Assembly: GCA_051252095.1 (NCBI GenBank)
Contig: JBPOFK010000002.1
Location: 111,907 to 175,906, forward strand
Length of the DNA: 64,000 bases
Reading direction: 5' to 3'
Origin: GCA-2401735 sp051252095
Lineage (GTDB): Bacteria; Pseudomonadota; Gammaproteobacteria; Burkholderiales; Methylophilaceae
The notes under the pieces are model-generated. The model had not been told where the DNA came from and did not search any database. It saw nothing but the letters and a program-made list of their open reading frames with translations. This document shows positions 43,807 through 52,748 of this stretch, piece by piece. Position 1 is the stretch's first letter; each line of letters begins with the position of its first letter. A program made the translations under genes and the position numbers.

Positions 43807-44989
43807 ATCTAATACAAACACAATCAACTGTGATGTCATTGTTATTGGTGCAGGCTTGATTGGCTTGGCTTCTGTGATTGCCTTAACAGTGCAAGGAAAG
43901 CGTGCTGTGCTAGTTGATGCAAAGCCTAAACCTAAGCGTACAACGTTAAGTAAAGCTTGGGATACACGTATCTATGCATTAACGCCATCGACAGTAAGCT
44001 GGTTGAGTGATCTGGGTATATGGGCTCTGGTTGATCAAGCACGTGTTAGAGATGTAGAGCGAATGGCATTATGGGCTCCTGAAACATTGCTGCCCTTACA
44101 ATTGCACGCAAGTGATGCTAATTTAAGTGAATTGGCTTGTATTATCGAAAATCAAAATCTGATGCGTGCTTTGTGGCAATATATTGAAACATTGGATAGT
44201 CCGATGTATATGGATAATGCATGTCAGCATATCGAATATAGCGATGATGCAATTACCGTTCAATTAGACACTGGCTGTCACCTGTCTGCTAAACTCCTTA
44301 TTGCTGCTGACGGTGCAAATTCTTATGTAAGGCAAGCGTTAGGCATAGCGACTAATATAAAAGCATTTAATCAGACGGCATTGGTTGCTAATTATCAAGC
44401 AGAGAAAAGTCACGATAATGTGGCCATGCAATGGTTTCGGCCACATGAGACATTGGCTATGTTGCCAATGCCTGATAAATATGTATCAATGGTATGGGCG
44501 ATGTCAACGAATAAGGCGCAAGAGTTGTTATTATTAACGAGTGGAGCGTTGGCAACAAAAGTGCAGCAAGCCTGTGATAACGAACTTGGTCGTCTTGAGC
44601 CTATGAGTGATACATTATCATTCGAGTTGCGTCAGGCTATTACAACGAAGCAGATAGCGGAGCGCGTGGCTTTTGTAGGTGATGCAGCGCATCAAGTCCA
44701 TCCAATGGCTGGTCAAGGCGCAAATTTAGGGTTTAGAGATATTATTACATTAGAAAAAATAATGAAAAATAGTCATCCGCTTCAAGATATTGGAGAGGAT
44801 GGTTTTTTACGCCAGTTTGCACGTGCACGAAAAGCAGATATCATCAGTATGAGTACACTGACATCTGGGTTGGATAAGCTGTTCGCTCATGAATCAAATG
44901 CATTGAAAGCACTGGTATCTGCAAGCATGCAACAATTAGACAAATACGCCACGATTAAGCGTATTTTAATCAAACAAGCGGTTGCATGA
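43796..44989 (+). CDS. FAD-dependent ubiquinone hydroxylase, UbiI/UbiF type
   Basis: 397 residues. FAD motif VIVIGAGLIGLASVIAL, the aromatic-hydroxylase LIAADGANSYVRQALG, and AFVGDAAHQVHPMAGQGANLGFRD are present. It is a sister of the preceding UbiH and keeps the GDAAH form seen in UbiI, UbiF and UbiL. Which carbon it hydroxylates cannot be decided by reading. It is coupled to ubiH by an 11-base overlap and followed 27 bases later by dsbC. Confidence 0.85.
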   Translation: MVNKSNTNTINCDVIVIGAGLIGLASVIALTVQGKRAVLVDAKPKPKRTTLSKAWDTRIYALTPSTVSWLSDLGIWALVDQARVRDVERMALWAPETLLPLQLHASDANLSELACIIENQNLMRALWQYIETLDSPMYMDNACQHIEYSDDAITVQLDTGCHLSAKLLIAADGANSYVRQALGIATNIKAFNQTALVANYQAEKSHDNVAMQWFRPHETLAMLPMPDKYVSMVWAMSTNKAQELLLLTSGALATKVQQACDNELGRLEPMSDTLSFELRQAITTKQIAERVAFVGDAAHQVHPMAGQGANLGFRDIITLEKIMKNSHPLQDIGEDGFLRQFARARKADIISMSTLTSGLDKLFAHESNALKALVSASMQQLDKYATIKRILIKQAVA

Positions 44990-45016
44990 GCAACTGGCGA
45001 GAGAAAAAGGCAAAAA

Positions 45017-45739
45017 ATGAAAATAAAACAATTTGTATTAACAATACTACTAGGTTTAACGCAATTGGTTCATGCAGACGAGTCAGCTCTCAGGAAAAAA
45101 ATTGAAGCAGCTTATCCAAAGTTTAAAGTAGAAAGCATCGTTAAAACGCCATATGCAGGTTTATACGAAGTATTTATGGGTGGGCAAATTATTTACACCG
45201 ATGAAAAGCTGACTTTTTTGATTGCGGAAGGTCACCTAGTCGATCCAAAAACAAGGAAAGATATCACTGGAGAACGTTTAGAAGAATTGACTAAAATCGA
45301 CTTTAATAGCTTACCATTAGATAAAGCGATTAAGGTGGTTAAAGGCAATGGTAGTCGTAAAATTGCTGTGTTTTCAGATGTTGACTGTCCTTACTGCAAA
45401 CAACTTGAGCGGAATGAATTAAGCAATATTACCGATGTCACCATCTACACATTTTTGTATCCACTAGAACAGTTACACCCCAATGCAGCAGAAAAATCAA
45501 AATTAATTTGGTGCGCCGATAACCGAGAACAAGCTTGGACAAATTGGATAATAAATGACAAGTTGCCTAAATCTGCTGGAAATTGCAAAGTGCCGCTTGA
45601 AGAAATAGGGGAGCTGGCTAGAAAAGTTGGCGTAGCTAGTACGCCAACTTTAATTTTTTCAGACGGTAAACGCATGATGGGAGCGCAACCTCATAAAGCG
45701 ATTGAGGCTTCAATGAGCGCTGCTGCGAAGAAAAATTAA
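45017..45739 (+). CDS. dsbC: Thiol:disulfide isomerase DsbC
   Basis: 240 residues. A signal peptide (FVLTILLGLTQLVHA) is followed by the N-terminal dimerisation domain (RKKIEAAYPKFKVESIVKTPYAGLYEV) and a thioredoxin fold with DVDCPYCKQLE and the cis-Pro VASTPTLIFSDGK. It isomerises wrong disulfides in the periplasm, for example in LptD, which is encoded nearby. The ribosome site is GAGAAAAAGG. It converges with pilC, with only 6 bases between the stop codons and no clear terminator. Confidence 0.95.
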   Translation: MKIKQFVLTILLGLTQLVHADESALRKKIEAAYPKFKVESIVKTPYAGLYEVFMGGQIIYTDEKLTFLIAEGHLVDPKTRKDITGERLEELTKIDFNSLPLDKAIKVVKGNGSRKIAVFSDVDCPYCKQLERNELSNITDVTIYTFLYPLEQLHPNAAEKSKLIWCADNREQAWTNWIINDKLPKSAGNCKVPLEEIGELARKVGVASTPTLIFSDGKRMMGAQPHKAIEASMSAAAKKN

Positions 45740-45745
45740 CTAATT

Positions 45746-46963
45746 TTAACCACCAACAACTTGGCCCAACTTAAATATTGGTAGGTATAACGCGACTACT
45801 AGACCACCAATAAGGACACCTAATACAACCATAATGATTGGCTCCATCAAGCTTGATAGACCTTCTACCGCATCGTCGACCTCGCCCTCATAAAAGTCAG
45901 CTACTTTCCCCAGCATGCTATCTAAGGCGCCAGATTCTTCACCAATGGCTGTCATTTGAAGCATCATATTTGGGAATACTTCAGAATTCTGCATGGCAAC
46001 GGTTAAGCTAGTGCCTGTGCTGATTTCACTCTGAATTCTTTTGGTCGCATCATAATAAACACGATTGCCAGAGGCGCCTGCGACAGAGTCTAATGCTTCG
46101 ACAAGTGGCACACCTGCAGCAAACATAGTGGCTAATGTACGTGCAAATCTGGCAAGCGTTGCTTTGCGAATGACTTCACCGAAAATTGGTAATTTTAACA
46201 AAAGTCGATCCATGGTCGATTGCATTTTTTCTGAGCGTTTCCAGGTGTAAAAGAAAAACCATAGACCAAAACCAATAGCACCAAAGATCGCCCACCAATA
46301 GGAAACAAAGAAGTCAGACAAGGCCATCACCATAAGAGTTGGTGTTGGTAGATCAGCACCAAAACTTGAGAATAAGTCCTTAAATGCAGGCACCACGAAA
46401 ATCATAATGACTGCGGTAATTACGAATGCAACCACTATGATAGAAATTGGATACATGAGTGCTGACTTAATTTTGCTTTTGATTGCCAGGATTTTTTCTT
46501 TATAAGTCGCTAATCGATCTAATAAGGTATCTAGAATACCTGCCTGTTCGCCTGCACCAACCAAATTGCAAAAAAGATTGTCAAAATACAATGGGTATTT
46601 ACGAAAAGCAGCGCTTAAACTACTACCAGTTTCGACTTCAGACTTTATATCTCCTAAAAGTTTCGCGACTGCGGGATTGTTATGACCTTTACCGACAATA
46701 TCAAACGCCTGTAGCAAAGGTACGCCAGATTTCATCATGGTCGCTAGTTGGCGAGTAAACAGCGTAATGTCTTTATCACTTACTTTTCCCTTCTTAGAAA
46801 AGCTACTTTGCTTTTTGACTTTCGTGACGTTAATGCCTTGTCGCCTAAGTGTTGCCTTGACAAATGAATCGCCATTTGCGCGCATTTCACCTTTGACAAC
46901 TTTGCCTTTTTTATCTTTACCTTCCCAAAGATAAGTGATTTGTTTACTAGCGCTAGCGGCCAT
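45746..46963 (-). CDS. pilC: Type IV pilus inner-membrane platform protein PilC
   Basis: 405 residues. The GspF/PilC fold has two repeated domains (FTRQLATMMKSGVPLLQAFDIVGKG near 65 and FARTLATMFAAGVPLVEALDSVAGA near 270, read in parts) and three membrane helices (ISIIVVAFVITAVIMIFVVPAF, WWAIFGAIGFGLWFFFY, PIIMVVLGVLIGGLVVALYLP). MTAIGEESGALDSMLGKVADFYE is diagnostic. It is the platform on which PilB drives pilin assembly. It follows pilB by 41 bases, with AAGGATG at its start. Confidence 0.96.
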   Translation of the reverse strand: MAASASKQITYLWEGKDKKGKVVKGEMRANGDSFVKATLRRQGINVTKVKKQSSFSKKGKVSDKDITLFTRQLATMMKSGVPLLQAFDIVGKGHNNPAVAKLLGDIKSEVETGSSLSAAFRKYPLYFDNLFCNLVGAGEQAGILDTLLDRLATYKEKILAIKSKIKSALMYPISIIVVAFVITAVIMIFVVPAFKDLFSSFGADLPTPTLMVMALSDFFVSYWWAIFGAIGFGLWFFFYTWKRSEKMQSTMDRLLLKLPIFGEVIRKATLARFARTLATMFAAGVPLVEALDSVAGASGNRVYYDATKRIQSEISTGTSLTVAMQNSEVFPNMMLQMTAIGEESGALDSMLGKVADFYEGEVDDAVEGLSSLMEPIIMVVLGVLIGGLVVALYLPIFKLGQVVGG

Positions 46964-47004
46964 ATCGCATCCTTAATTGATTTTTTCTTGTCAAATGAGC
47001 TATT

Positions 47005-48723
47005 TTATTCATTGGTACAGGCTTCCACTTCAGCTATTGAGGTAAGGCCTTGCATGACCTTAAGAAGGCCTGATCTTCTCAAGTCATTAACCCCTTCTTT
47101 TCGAGCTTGGTCTGCTATATCAATAGCATTTCCATTTTCCATAATAATTCTTGAAATTGCATCTGAAACTGGCATAACTTGGTAAATACCCACGCGTCCC
47201 TTATAACCACCATTGCACTGATCGCAACCCCCTTCTTTGGGTCCGTATAGTTTTAACTCTTCCTTAAAGTCTTCTTCAATAAACCCAACTTTCAATAACG
47301 CTTCTTTAGGCGCATCGATAGGCACTTTACAGTTTTTGCATAAACGTCTTGCAAGACGCTGTGCTGTAATTAGAGAGACTGCGGAAGCAATATTGAATGG
47401 TGCTACGCCCATATTCATCAATCGCGTGAGTGTCGATGGTGCGTCATTGGTGTGCAGTGTAGAAAGCACCATGTGTCCAGTAGAAGCTGCCTTAATAGCC
47501 ATATCCGCTGTTTCTAAATCACGAATCTCACCAATCATAATAATGTCAGGATCTTGCCTTAGAAAGGATTTCAGTGCAGCAGCAAATGTCAGGCCTTGCT
47601 TATCATTCACATTTACCTGATTGATGCCCGCTAGTGGAATCTCAGCAGGGTCTTCTGCCGTTGAGATGTTCACGCCTGGATCATTGAGAATGTTTAAGCA
47701 AGTATATAGCGAAACCGTTTTTCCTGAACCTGTTGGACCTGTCACCAAGACTAAGCCATATGGCCGCTTAACAGCATCAAGAAGTAGTTTTTGCTGCTTG
47801 GGCTCATAGCCCAATGCTTCAATGCCCAATGTAGCACTGGTTGGATCAAGAATCCGCATCACAATTTTTTCACCGTGAATCAGCGGTAATGTGCTCACAC
47901 GAAAATCAATGGTTCGGGTTTTTGAAAGTACTAGCTTCATTCTGCCATCTTGCGGTATTCTTTTTTCTGAAATATCCAAATTGGAAATAACCTTAATACG
48001 CGAAGCTAGTTTGTCTTTAATTGCTAAGGGTGGCTGTGCTATATCTCTTAGCTCGCCATCGACACGGTAGCGAATACGATAAAATTTTTCATAGGGTTCG
48101 AAGTGCAAGTCAGAAGCACCAATGTTAATGGCATCCAAGAGCATCTTCTGTAAAAATTTTACAACAGGTGCATCATCCACTTCTTGGGTGTTATCGTCCG
48201 CCGACTCTTCTTCTGCGCCACCCATTTCCAGTTCAAAATCATCACCAACATCAAGTGAGGCCATGCTGGTATCTTTGGATTCAACAATGCTATGTATCCA
48301 TTTTTCCAGTTTGTCGTCTTCAACAATGACAGGCGATAGTTTCATGCCCATTTGGAATTGCACGCTGTCGAGAGAGTGCAGTACGGTTGGGTCTGAAATA
48401 CCAACAAATAGCACATTGTTACGGTTCTGCAAACCAATCACTCGGTTGGTTTGCATGAGTTTTATATCAATTGTTTTTTCGGGTAAGTATTCTGGGTTGA
48501 GTGCATCAAGGTTGAAGTAAGGGAAGCCAAAAGCTTTTGATGAAATTTCCGCAATTTTCTCAGCAGTAAGCTTTTTGCTAGAAATGACTTGGGTAATAAA
48601 CGGAACTTTCGCTATGTCTGCCTGCGATTGCATTGCAGCGGCTTCCTCTTCAGAAAGTAATGCTTCTTTAATCAACATGCGAGCAAGCCCGCTTAATTTG
48701 GTTTTTGATGCGGCAACGGTCAT
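47005..48723 (-). CDS. pilB: Type IV pilus extension ATPase PilB
   Basis: 572 residues. An N-terminal MshEN-type domain (about 1-150) precedes the secretion ATPase: Walker A GPTGSGKTVSLY (about 325-336), Asp box with ISTAEDPAEIPLAGINQV, Walker B DPDIIMIGEIRDLETA and His box STLHTNDAPSTLTRL. A tetra-Cys zinc site is present (CKNC near 450, CDQC near 485). It powers pilus extension. pilD does not follow pilC, so the prepilin peptidase must be encoded elsewhere. A TATAAT is present upstream on the minus strand at 48751-48756. Confidence 0.97.
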   Translation of the reverse strand: MTVAASKTKLSGLARMLIKEALLSEEEAAAMQSQADIAKVPFITQVISSKKLTAEKIAEISSKAFGFPYFNLDALNPEYLPEKTIDIKLMQTNRVIGLQNRNNVLFVGISDPTVLHSLDSVQFQMGMKLSPVIVEDDKLEKWIHSIVESKDTSMASLDVGDDFELEMGGAEEESADDNTQEVDDAPVVKFLQKMLLDAINIGASDLHFEPYEKFYRIRYRVDGELRDIAQPPLAIKDKLASRIKVISNLDISEKRIPQDGRMKLVLSKTRTIDFRVSTLPLIHGEKIVMRILDPTSATLGIEALGYEPKQQKLLLDAVKRPYGLVLVTGPTGSGKTVSLYTCLNILNDPGVNISTAEDPAEIPLAGINQVNVNDKQGLTFAAALKSFLRQDPDIIMIGEIRDLETADMAIKAASTGHMVLSTLHTNDAPSTLTRLMNMGVAPFNIASAVSLITAQRLARRLCKNCKVPIDAPKEALLKVGFIEEDFKEELKLYGPKEGGCDQCNGGYKGRVGIYQVMPVSDAISRIIMENGNAIDIADQARKEGVNDLRRSGLLKVMQGLTSIAEVEACTNE

Positions 48724-48951
48724 CTTTATAAGTCGCTTTTAATCCAGTTAATTATATATTCTGTTTAAGCTACTGTAGTTAAACAATTTTTACACCTCAT
48801 TTATAATGCACGTTAAGCTTGGCTTTGTAAAGATTAAGTGTAGCGTTTTAAGCGTGTTTGCAAAGAATTCAATGATTATTAGTGCTATAAGTACAACAAA
48901 GGTTGGTAGTTCACGAAGGTGAAATAGAATTTAGCGCTGCTGGAAGTGATT

Positions 48952-48971
48952 TTAGTTTTGATAAAAACTAA
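48952..48971. other. AT-rich hairpin beside the icd terminator
   Basis: TTAGTTTT at 48952-48959 pairs perfectly with AAAACTAA at 48964-48971 around GATA. It abuts the GC-rich terminator stem. The 290-base gap 48724-49013 otherwise shows only this hairpin, the terminator and the pilB upstream region. Confidence 0.4.
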
Positions 48972-48997
48972 AAAGCCCCATATTATCAGGGGCTTTT
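48971..48997 (-). terminator. Intrinsic terminator of icd
   Basis: AAAAGCCCC at 48971-48979 pairs with GGGGCTTTT at 48989-48997 around a 9-base loop. Read on the minus strand, the stem is followed by a T-run, about 17 bases after the icd stop. Confidence 0.85.
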
Positions 48998-49013
48998 GAA
49001 TTTGATTTTGTAT

Positions 49014-50252
49014 TCACATCTGACTAATAATTTCATCGCCAAACTCAGCTGTGCCAACTTGCGTTGCACCTTGCATTTGGCTTGAAAAGTCACCAGTAAC
49101 GCGTTTTGATTGTATGGCTTTAGAGACCCCTGAGAGTACCAAGTCCGCGGCCTCTGTCCAACCCATATGGCGTAACATCATTTCTGCTGACAGTATAAGT
49201 GAACTTGGATTGGCAATATTTTTGCCTGCAATATTTGGCGCTGTACCATGTGTCGCTTCAAACATGGCAATGGTATTACTCAAATTAGCACCTGGTGCAA
49301 TGCCAATCCCGCCAACCTGCGCAGCTAATGCATCACTCATATAGTCACCATTCAGGTTAAGTGCTGCAACAACATCATAGTCTGAGGGGTGTAACAAAAT
49401 TTCTTGTAGAAACGCATCTGCTATACAGTCTTTAATCACGATGCCATTGGGCAATTTACACCAATGTCCGCCATCAACCTCTACCGCATCGAACTCTTCT
49501 TTTGCTAGCGCATAGCCCCAATCTCTAAAGCCACCCTCGGTAAATTTCATAATATTACCTTTATGGGTGATGGTGACAGATTTGCGATTATTATCAATCG
49601 CATACTGAATTGCTTTGCGAATCAGCCGCTTACTACCATCGATAGACACTGGTTTAATGCCAATAGCAGAGGAGTCTGGGAAACGTATTTTTTTGCGCAT
49701 ACCCATGTCACTGAGAAACTGGATGACTTTTTGTACTTCGTCAGTGCCCGCTGCCCATTCTATCCCAGCATAAATATCTTCTGTGTTTTCGCGGAAAATA
49801 ACCATATCGGTTTTCTCTGGGTGTTTGACAGGGCTGGGCACCCCTTTAAAGTACTGAATTGGCCTTTGGCAAACAAACAAGTCTAACTCTTGGCGTAACG
49901 TGACATTTAATGAGCGAATGCCACCACCAACAGGGGTTGTTAGTGGACCTTTAATCGAAATGACGTATTCTTTAAGTGCGGCCATGGTCTCACTAGATAA
50001 CCATGTGTCTTTATCATAGATATTGGTGGATTTTTCTCCAGCGTAGACTTCCATCCATGAAATTTTACGCGTTGTACCATACGCTTTGTTTACGGCAGTA
50101 TCAACGACTTTAATCATTGGTGGAGTAATATCTGCACCGATACCATCACCCTCAATAAATGCGATAATGGGGTTGTTTGGGACGATTAACTTGTCATTCT
50201 CGTCAACCGTTATTTTAGCGCCTTCGCTTGGAACCTTTATTTTTGATGCCAT
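49014..50252 (-). CDS. icd: Isocitrate dehydrogenase, NADP-dependent
   Basis: 412 residues. ITVDENDKLIVPNNPIIAFIEGDGIGADIT is the typical start, followed by TPVGGGIRSLNVTLRQELDLFVC with the phosphorylatable Ser region, VIFRENTEDIYAGIEW and LNLNGDYMSDALAAQVGGIGIAPGAN (read in parts). The family is the E. coli-type homodimer. It makes 2-oxoglutarate in the TCA cycle. In Methylophilaceae the cycle is often incomplete and Icd mainly supplies glutamate carbon; this is general knowledge, not seen here. Its start lies 17 bases from the divergent rluE start. Confidence 0.97.
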   Translation of the reverse strand: MASKIKVPSEGAKITVDENDKLIVPNNPIIAFIEGDGIGADITPPMIKVVDTAVNKAYGTTRKISWMEVYAGEKSTNIYDKDTWLSSETMAALKEYVISIKGPLTTPVGGGIRSLNVTLRQELDLFVCQRPIQYFKGVPSPVKHPEKTDMVIFRENTEDIYAGIEWAAGTDEVQKVIQFLSDMGMRKKIRFPDSSAIGIKPVSIDGSKRLIRKAIQYAIDNNRKSVTITHKGNIMKFTEGGFRDWGYALAKEEFDAVEVDGGHWCKLPNGIVIKDCIADAFLQEILLHPSDYDVVAALNLNGDYMSDALAAQVGGIGIAPGANLSNTIAMFEATHGTAPNIAGKNIANPSSLILSAEMMLRHMGWTEAADLVLSGVSKAIQSKRVTGDFSSQMQGATQVGTAEFGDEIISQM

Positions 50253-50269
50253 TGCTCATTTCCTAATAG

Positions 50270-50806
50270 ATGATAATTTTATTTAATAAGCCATTTAATG
50301 TGGTGTGCCAATTTAGTACGCACGAAAAACATCCTACTTTAAAAGACTATATTGATATTCCGAATGTGTATGCAGCGGGGCGGCTTGATACAGATTCGGA
50401 AGGATTACTTATTTTAACTGATGATGGCGCTTTGCAACACCGTTTAAGTCACCCAAAGTACAAAGAAGTTAAAACTTATTGGGTGCAAGTTGAGGGATTG
50501 CCACAAGCAGCAGATATGGCGCCATTGCTCAAGGGTCTTAATCTTGGCGATTTTACGACTAAACCCGCACAAGTTCGCATCATGAATGAACCGACCAGCT
50601 TATGGGAACGCGTTCCCCCAATTAGAGAGCGGAGAAATATTCCAACAACATGGCTTGAAATTAAGATTAGTGAAGGTAAGAACAGACAGGTGAGAAGAAT
50701 GACCGCTAAAATTGGTTTTCCGACGTTACGGCTAATAAGGGCGTCAATTGGGGTTTATTCAATAGATAACATTCCCTTAGGAGAATATAAAATTGTGAAG
50801 AAATAA
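50270..50806 (+). CDS. rluE: 23S rRNA pseudouridine synthase RluE-type
   Basis: 178 residues. It is an RsuA-family synthase without the S4 domain: LFNKPFNVVCQFS at the start, catalytic Asp in AAGRLDTDSEGLLILTDDG, HPKYKEVKTYWVQVEG, and the closing ISEGKNRQVRRMTAKIGFPTLRLIR. The short length and FNKPFNVVCQF start match RluE, which acts on U2457. The 17-base gap to icd means its promoter lies within the icd coding region, or the reverse. Confidence 0.9.
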   Translation: MIILFNKPFNVVCQFSTHEKHPTLKDYIDIPNVYAAGRLDTDSEGLLILTDDGALQHRLSHPKYKEVKTYWVQVEGLPQAADMAPLLKGLNLGDFTTKPAQVRIMNEPTSLWERVPPIRERRNIPTTWLEIKISEGKNRQVRRMTAKIGFPTLRLIRASIGVYSIDNIPLGEYKIVKK

Positions 50807-50826
50807 TATTCTGTAAGGATGTATGC

Positions 50827-51531
50827 ATGAAGCCAGTGGTTGTTTTTAGACACGCACAATGCGAAGGCGCAGGCTATTTGGGTGTTTTTTTAGATCAAGA
50901 AAAAATTCCTTGGCATGAGGTTCGTATTGACCTAGGTGAAACGATTCCGACGGAAGTTGACCCGTATAGTGGTTTGGTTTTTATGGGTGGACCGATGAGT
51001 GTCAATGATGATTTGCCATGGATACCTCAGGCGACTAGGCTTATACAGAATGCTTTTGAGAAAGAAGTCCCCGTCATCGGGCACTGTTTAGGTGGACAGC
51101 TCATGAGCAAAGCTCTGGGGGCAACTGTTACTAAAAATTCAGTAGAAGAAATAGGTTGGGGCGCTTTACATGTACATGAAAATGATGATGCTAAGAGATG
51201 GTTTGGTAGTACGAAAAATTTTTTAGGTTTTCATTGGCATGGAGAAACCTTTTCTTTGCCAGATGGTGCGACGCGCTTATTATCCAGCCAATACTGTGAT
51301 AATCAGGCCTATGCCATTGGTAAGCATTTAGCAATGCAGTGTCATGTTGAGATGACTGGTGAGCTGGTGAGAAAGTGGTACCAATGCTGGGAGTCTCAAA
51401 TTGAGGCATCTTTAAGTCCAGCAGTGCAAACAAAGCAAGAAATGTTGGAAAATTTGTCTGATCGTATCAATCAACTGAATCAACAAGCACATGCTTTATA
51501 TGCTAAATGGGCAATGGGTCTAAGCGCCTAG
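50827..51531 (+). CDS. Class I glutamine amidotransferase-like protein
   Basis: 234 residues. The triad is visible: nucleophile C87 in VIGHCLGGQLMSKALG, then H173 and E175 in QCHVEMTGELVRKW. The oxyanion segment LVFMGGPMSVND and GWGALHV fit the GMP-synthase-like stand-alone amidotransferases. No synthetase partner is adjacent. Such proteins often hydrolyse gamma-glutamyl compounds or glutamine; the substrate here is unknown. It follows rluE by 20 bases. Confidence 0.85.
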   Translation: MKPVVVFRHAQCEGAGYLGVFLDQEKIPWHEVRIDLGETIPTEVDPYSGLVFMGGPMSVNDDLPWIPQATRLIQNAFEKEVPVIGHCLGGQLMSKALGATVTKNSVEEIGWGALHVHENDDAKRWFGSTKNFLGFHWHGETFSLPDGATRLLSSQYCDNQAYAIGKHLAMQCHVEMTGELVRKWYQCWESQIEASLSPAVQTKQEMLENLSDRINQLNQQAHALYAKWAMGLSA

Positions 51532-51638
51532 TTTGCGAAAGTTAATTTAGCAAAGCTTGTGTTGTCATCAACTGCTGATGATTGCAATAGAAGTCATTGT
51601 GGTAAAATCCGAGTTCACGTTAATATTGAGATTTCACC

Positions 51639-52724
51639 ATGTCAGGCAACACCATTGGCACACTATTCACCCTAACATCTTTCGGCGAGTCTCATGGCCC
51701 AGCTATAGGTGGAATTGTAGATGGTTGCCCGCCAGGATTAGCAATATCGGCAGAGGATTTACAGTTGGATTTAGATCGACGCAAACCCGGCACTTCACGA
51801 CATGTTACTCAGCGCAAAGAGGCCGATTTAGTAGAGATTTTATCTGGGGTGTTCGAAGGAAAAACAACAGGTGCCCCAATTGGTTTGCTCATTAGAAATA
51901 CAGATCAACGTAGCCAAGATTATAGCAAGATTAAAGATACGTTTAGGCCAGGACATGCGGATTACACATACAGTCAAAAATATGGCATTCGCGATTATCG
52001 GGGCGGCGGGCGTTCCAGTGCACGTGAAACGGCTGTTCGAGTTGCGGCCGGCGCAATAGCAAAAAAATGGCTTAAGGAACGTTATGGCGTCGTCGTGCGT
52101 GGTTTTATGAGTCAGCTTGGAACGATTGAAATCCCTTTCCAGCGCTGGGAGTACGTGAATGAAAATCCATTTTTTTCGCCCAATGAAGATGTGCTGCCTG
52201 AGTTAGAGCAGTATTTAGATACCATAAGAAATGAACGTGACTCTGTAGGCGCTCGTATTTGTATTGTCGCTGAAGGGGTGCCTACGGGTTGGGGCGAGCC
52301 AGTCTTTGATCGATTAGACGCAGATATTGCGCATGCGATGATGGGGATTAATGCAGTTAAGGGTATTGAGATCGGCGCTGGGTTTGAGAGTGTTTCGCAA
52401 CGCGGATCAGTGCACTCTGATGAGATGACTTCTACAGGTTTTGCAACCAATCATGCAGGTGGGGTATTAGGTGGCATCTCAACTGGTCAGGCAATTAAAG
52501 TGAATATAGCGTTAAAACCAACCTCCAGTATTCCGCAAGCACGCCGTTCTATTGATAAGGCTGGAAATGATGTCACGATGCAAACAACGGGTCGCCATGA
52601 TCCCTGCGTTGGCGTTCGTGCTACTCCCATTGCAGAGGCAATGCTTGCCTTGGTTTTAATGGATCATGCATTAAGACATCGTGCACAAAATGCAGATGTG
52701 ATGAGTGAAATTCCAACGATATAA
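51639..52724 (+). CDS. aroC: Chorismate synthase
   Basis: 361 residues. It begins SGNTIGTLFTLTSFGESHGPAIGGIVDGCPPGL, then RRKPGTSRHVTQRKEAD, DYRGGGRSSARETAVRVAAGA and the C-terminal GRHDPCVGVRATPIAEAM, the three chorismate synthase signatures. It needs reduced FMN and makes chorismate from EPSP. It is a stand-alone gene after a 107-base gap, followed by an MFS gene. Confidence 0.98.
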   Translation: MSGNTIGTLFTLTSFGESHGPAIGGIVDGCPPGLAISAEDLQLDLDRRKPGTSRHVTQRKEADLVEILSGVFEGKTTGAPIGLLIRNTDQRSQDYSKIKDTFRPGHADYTYSQKYGIRDYRGGGRSSARETAVRVAAGAIAKKWLKERYGVVVRGFMSQLGTIEIPFQRWEYVNENPFFSPNEDVLPELEQYLDTIRNERDSVGARICIVAEGVPTGWGEPVFDRLDADIAHAMMGINAVKGIEIGAGFESVSQRGSVHSDEMTSTGFATNHAGGVLGGISTGQAIKVNIALKPTSSIPQARRSIDKAGNDVTMQTTGRHDPCVGVRATPIAEAMLALVLMDHALRHRAQNADVMSEIPTI

Positions 52725-52748
52725 TTTATAAAAATCAACTTTTAGCTT

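Noticed and set aside
48122..48520. 132-codon plus-strand frame opposite pilB
   Set aside because: Ser-rich shadow of an intact PilB coding region; no independent support.
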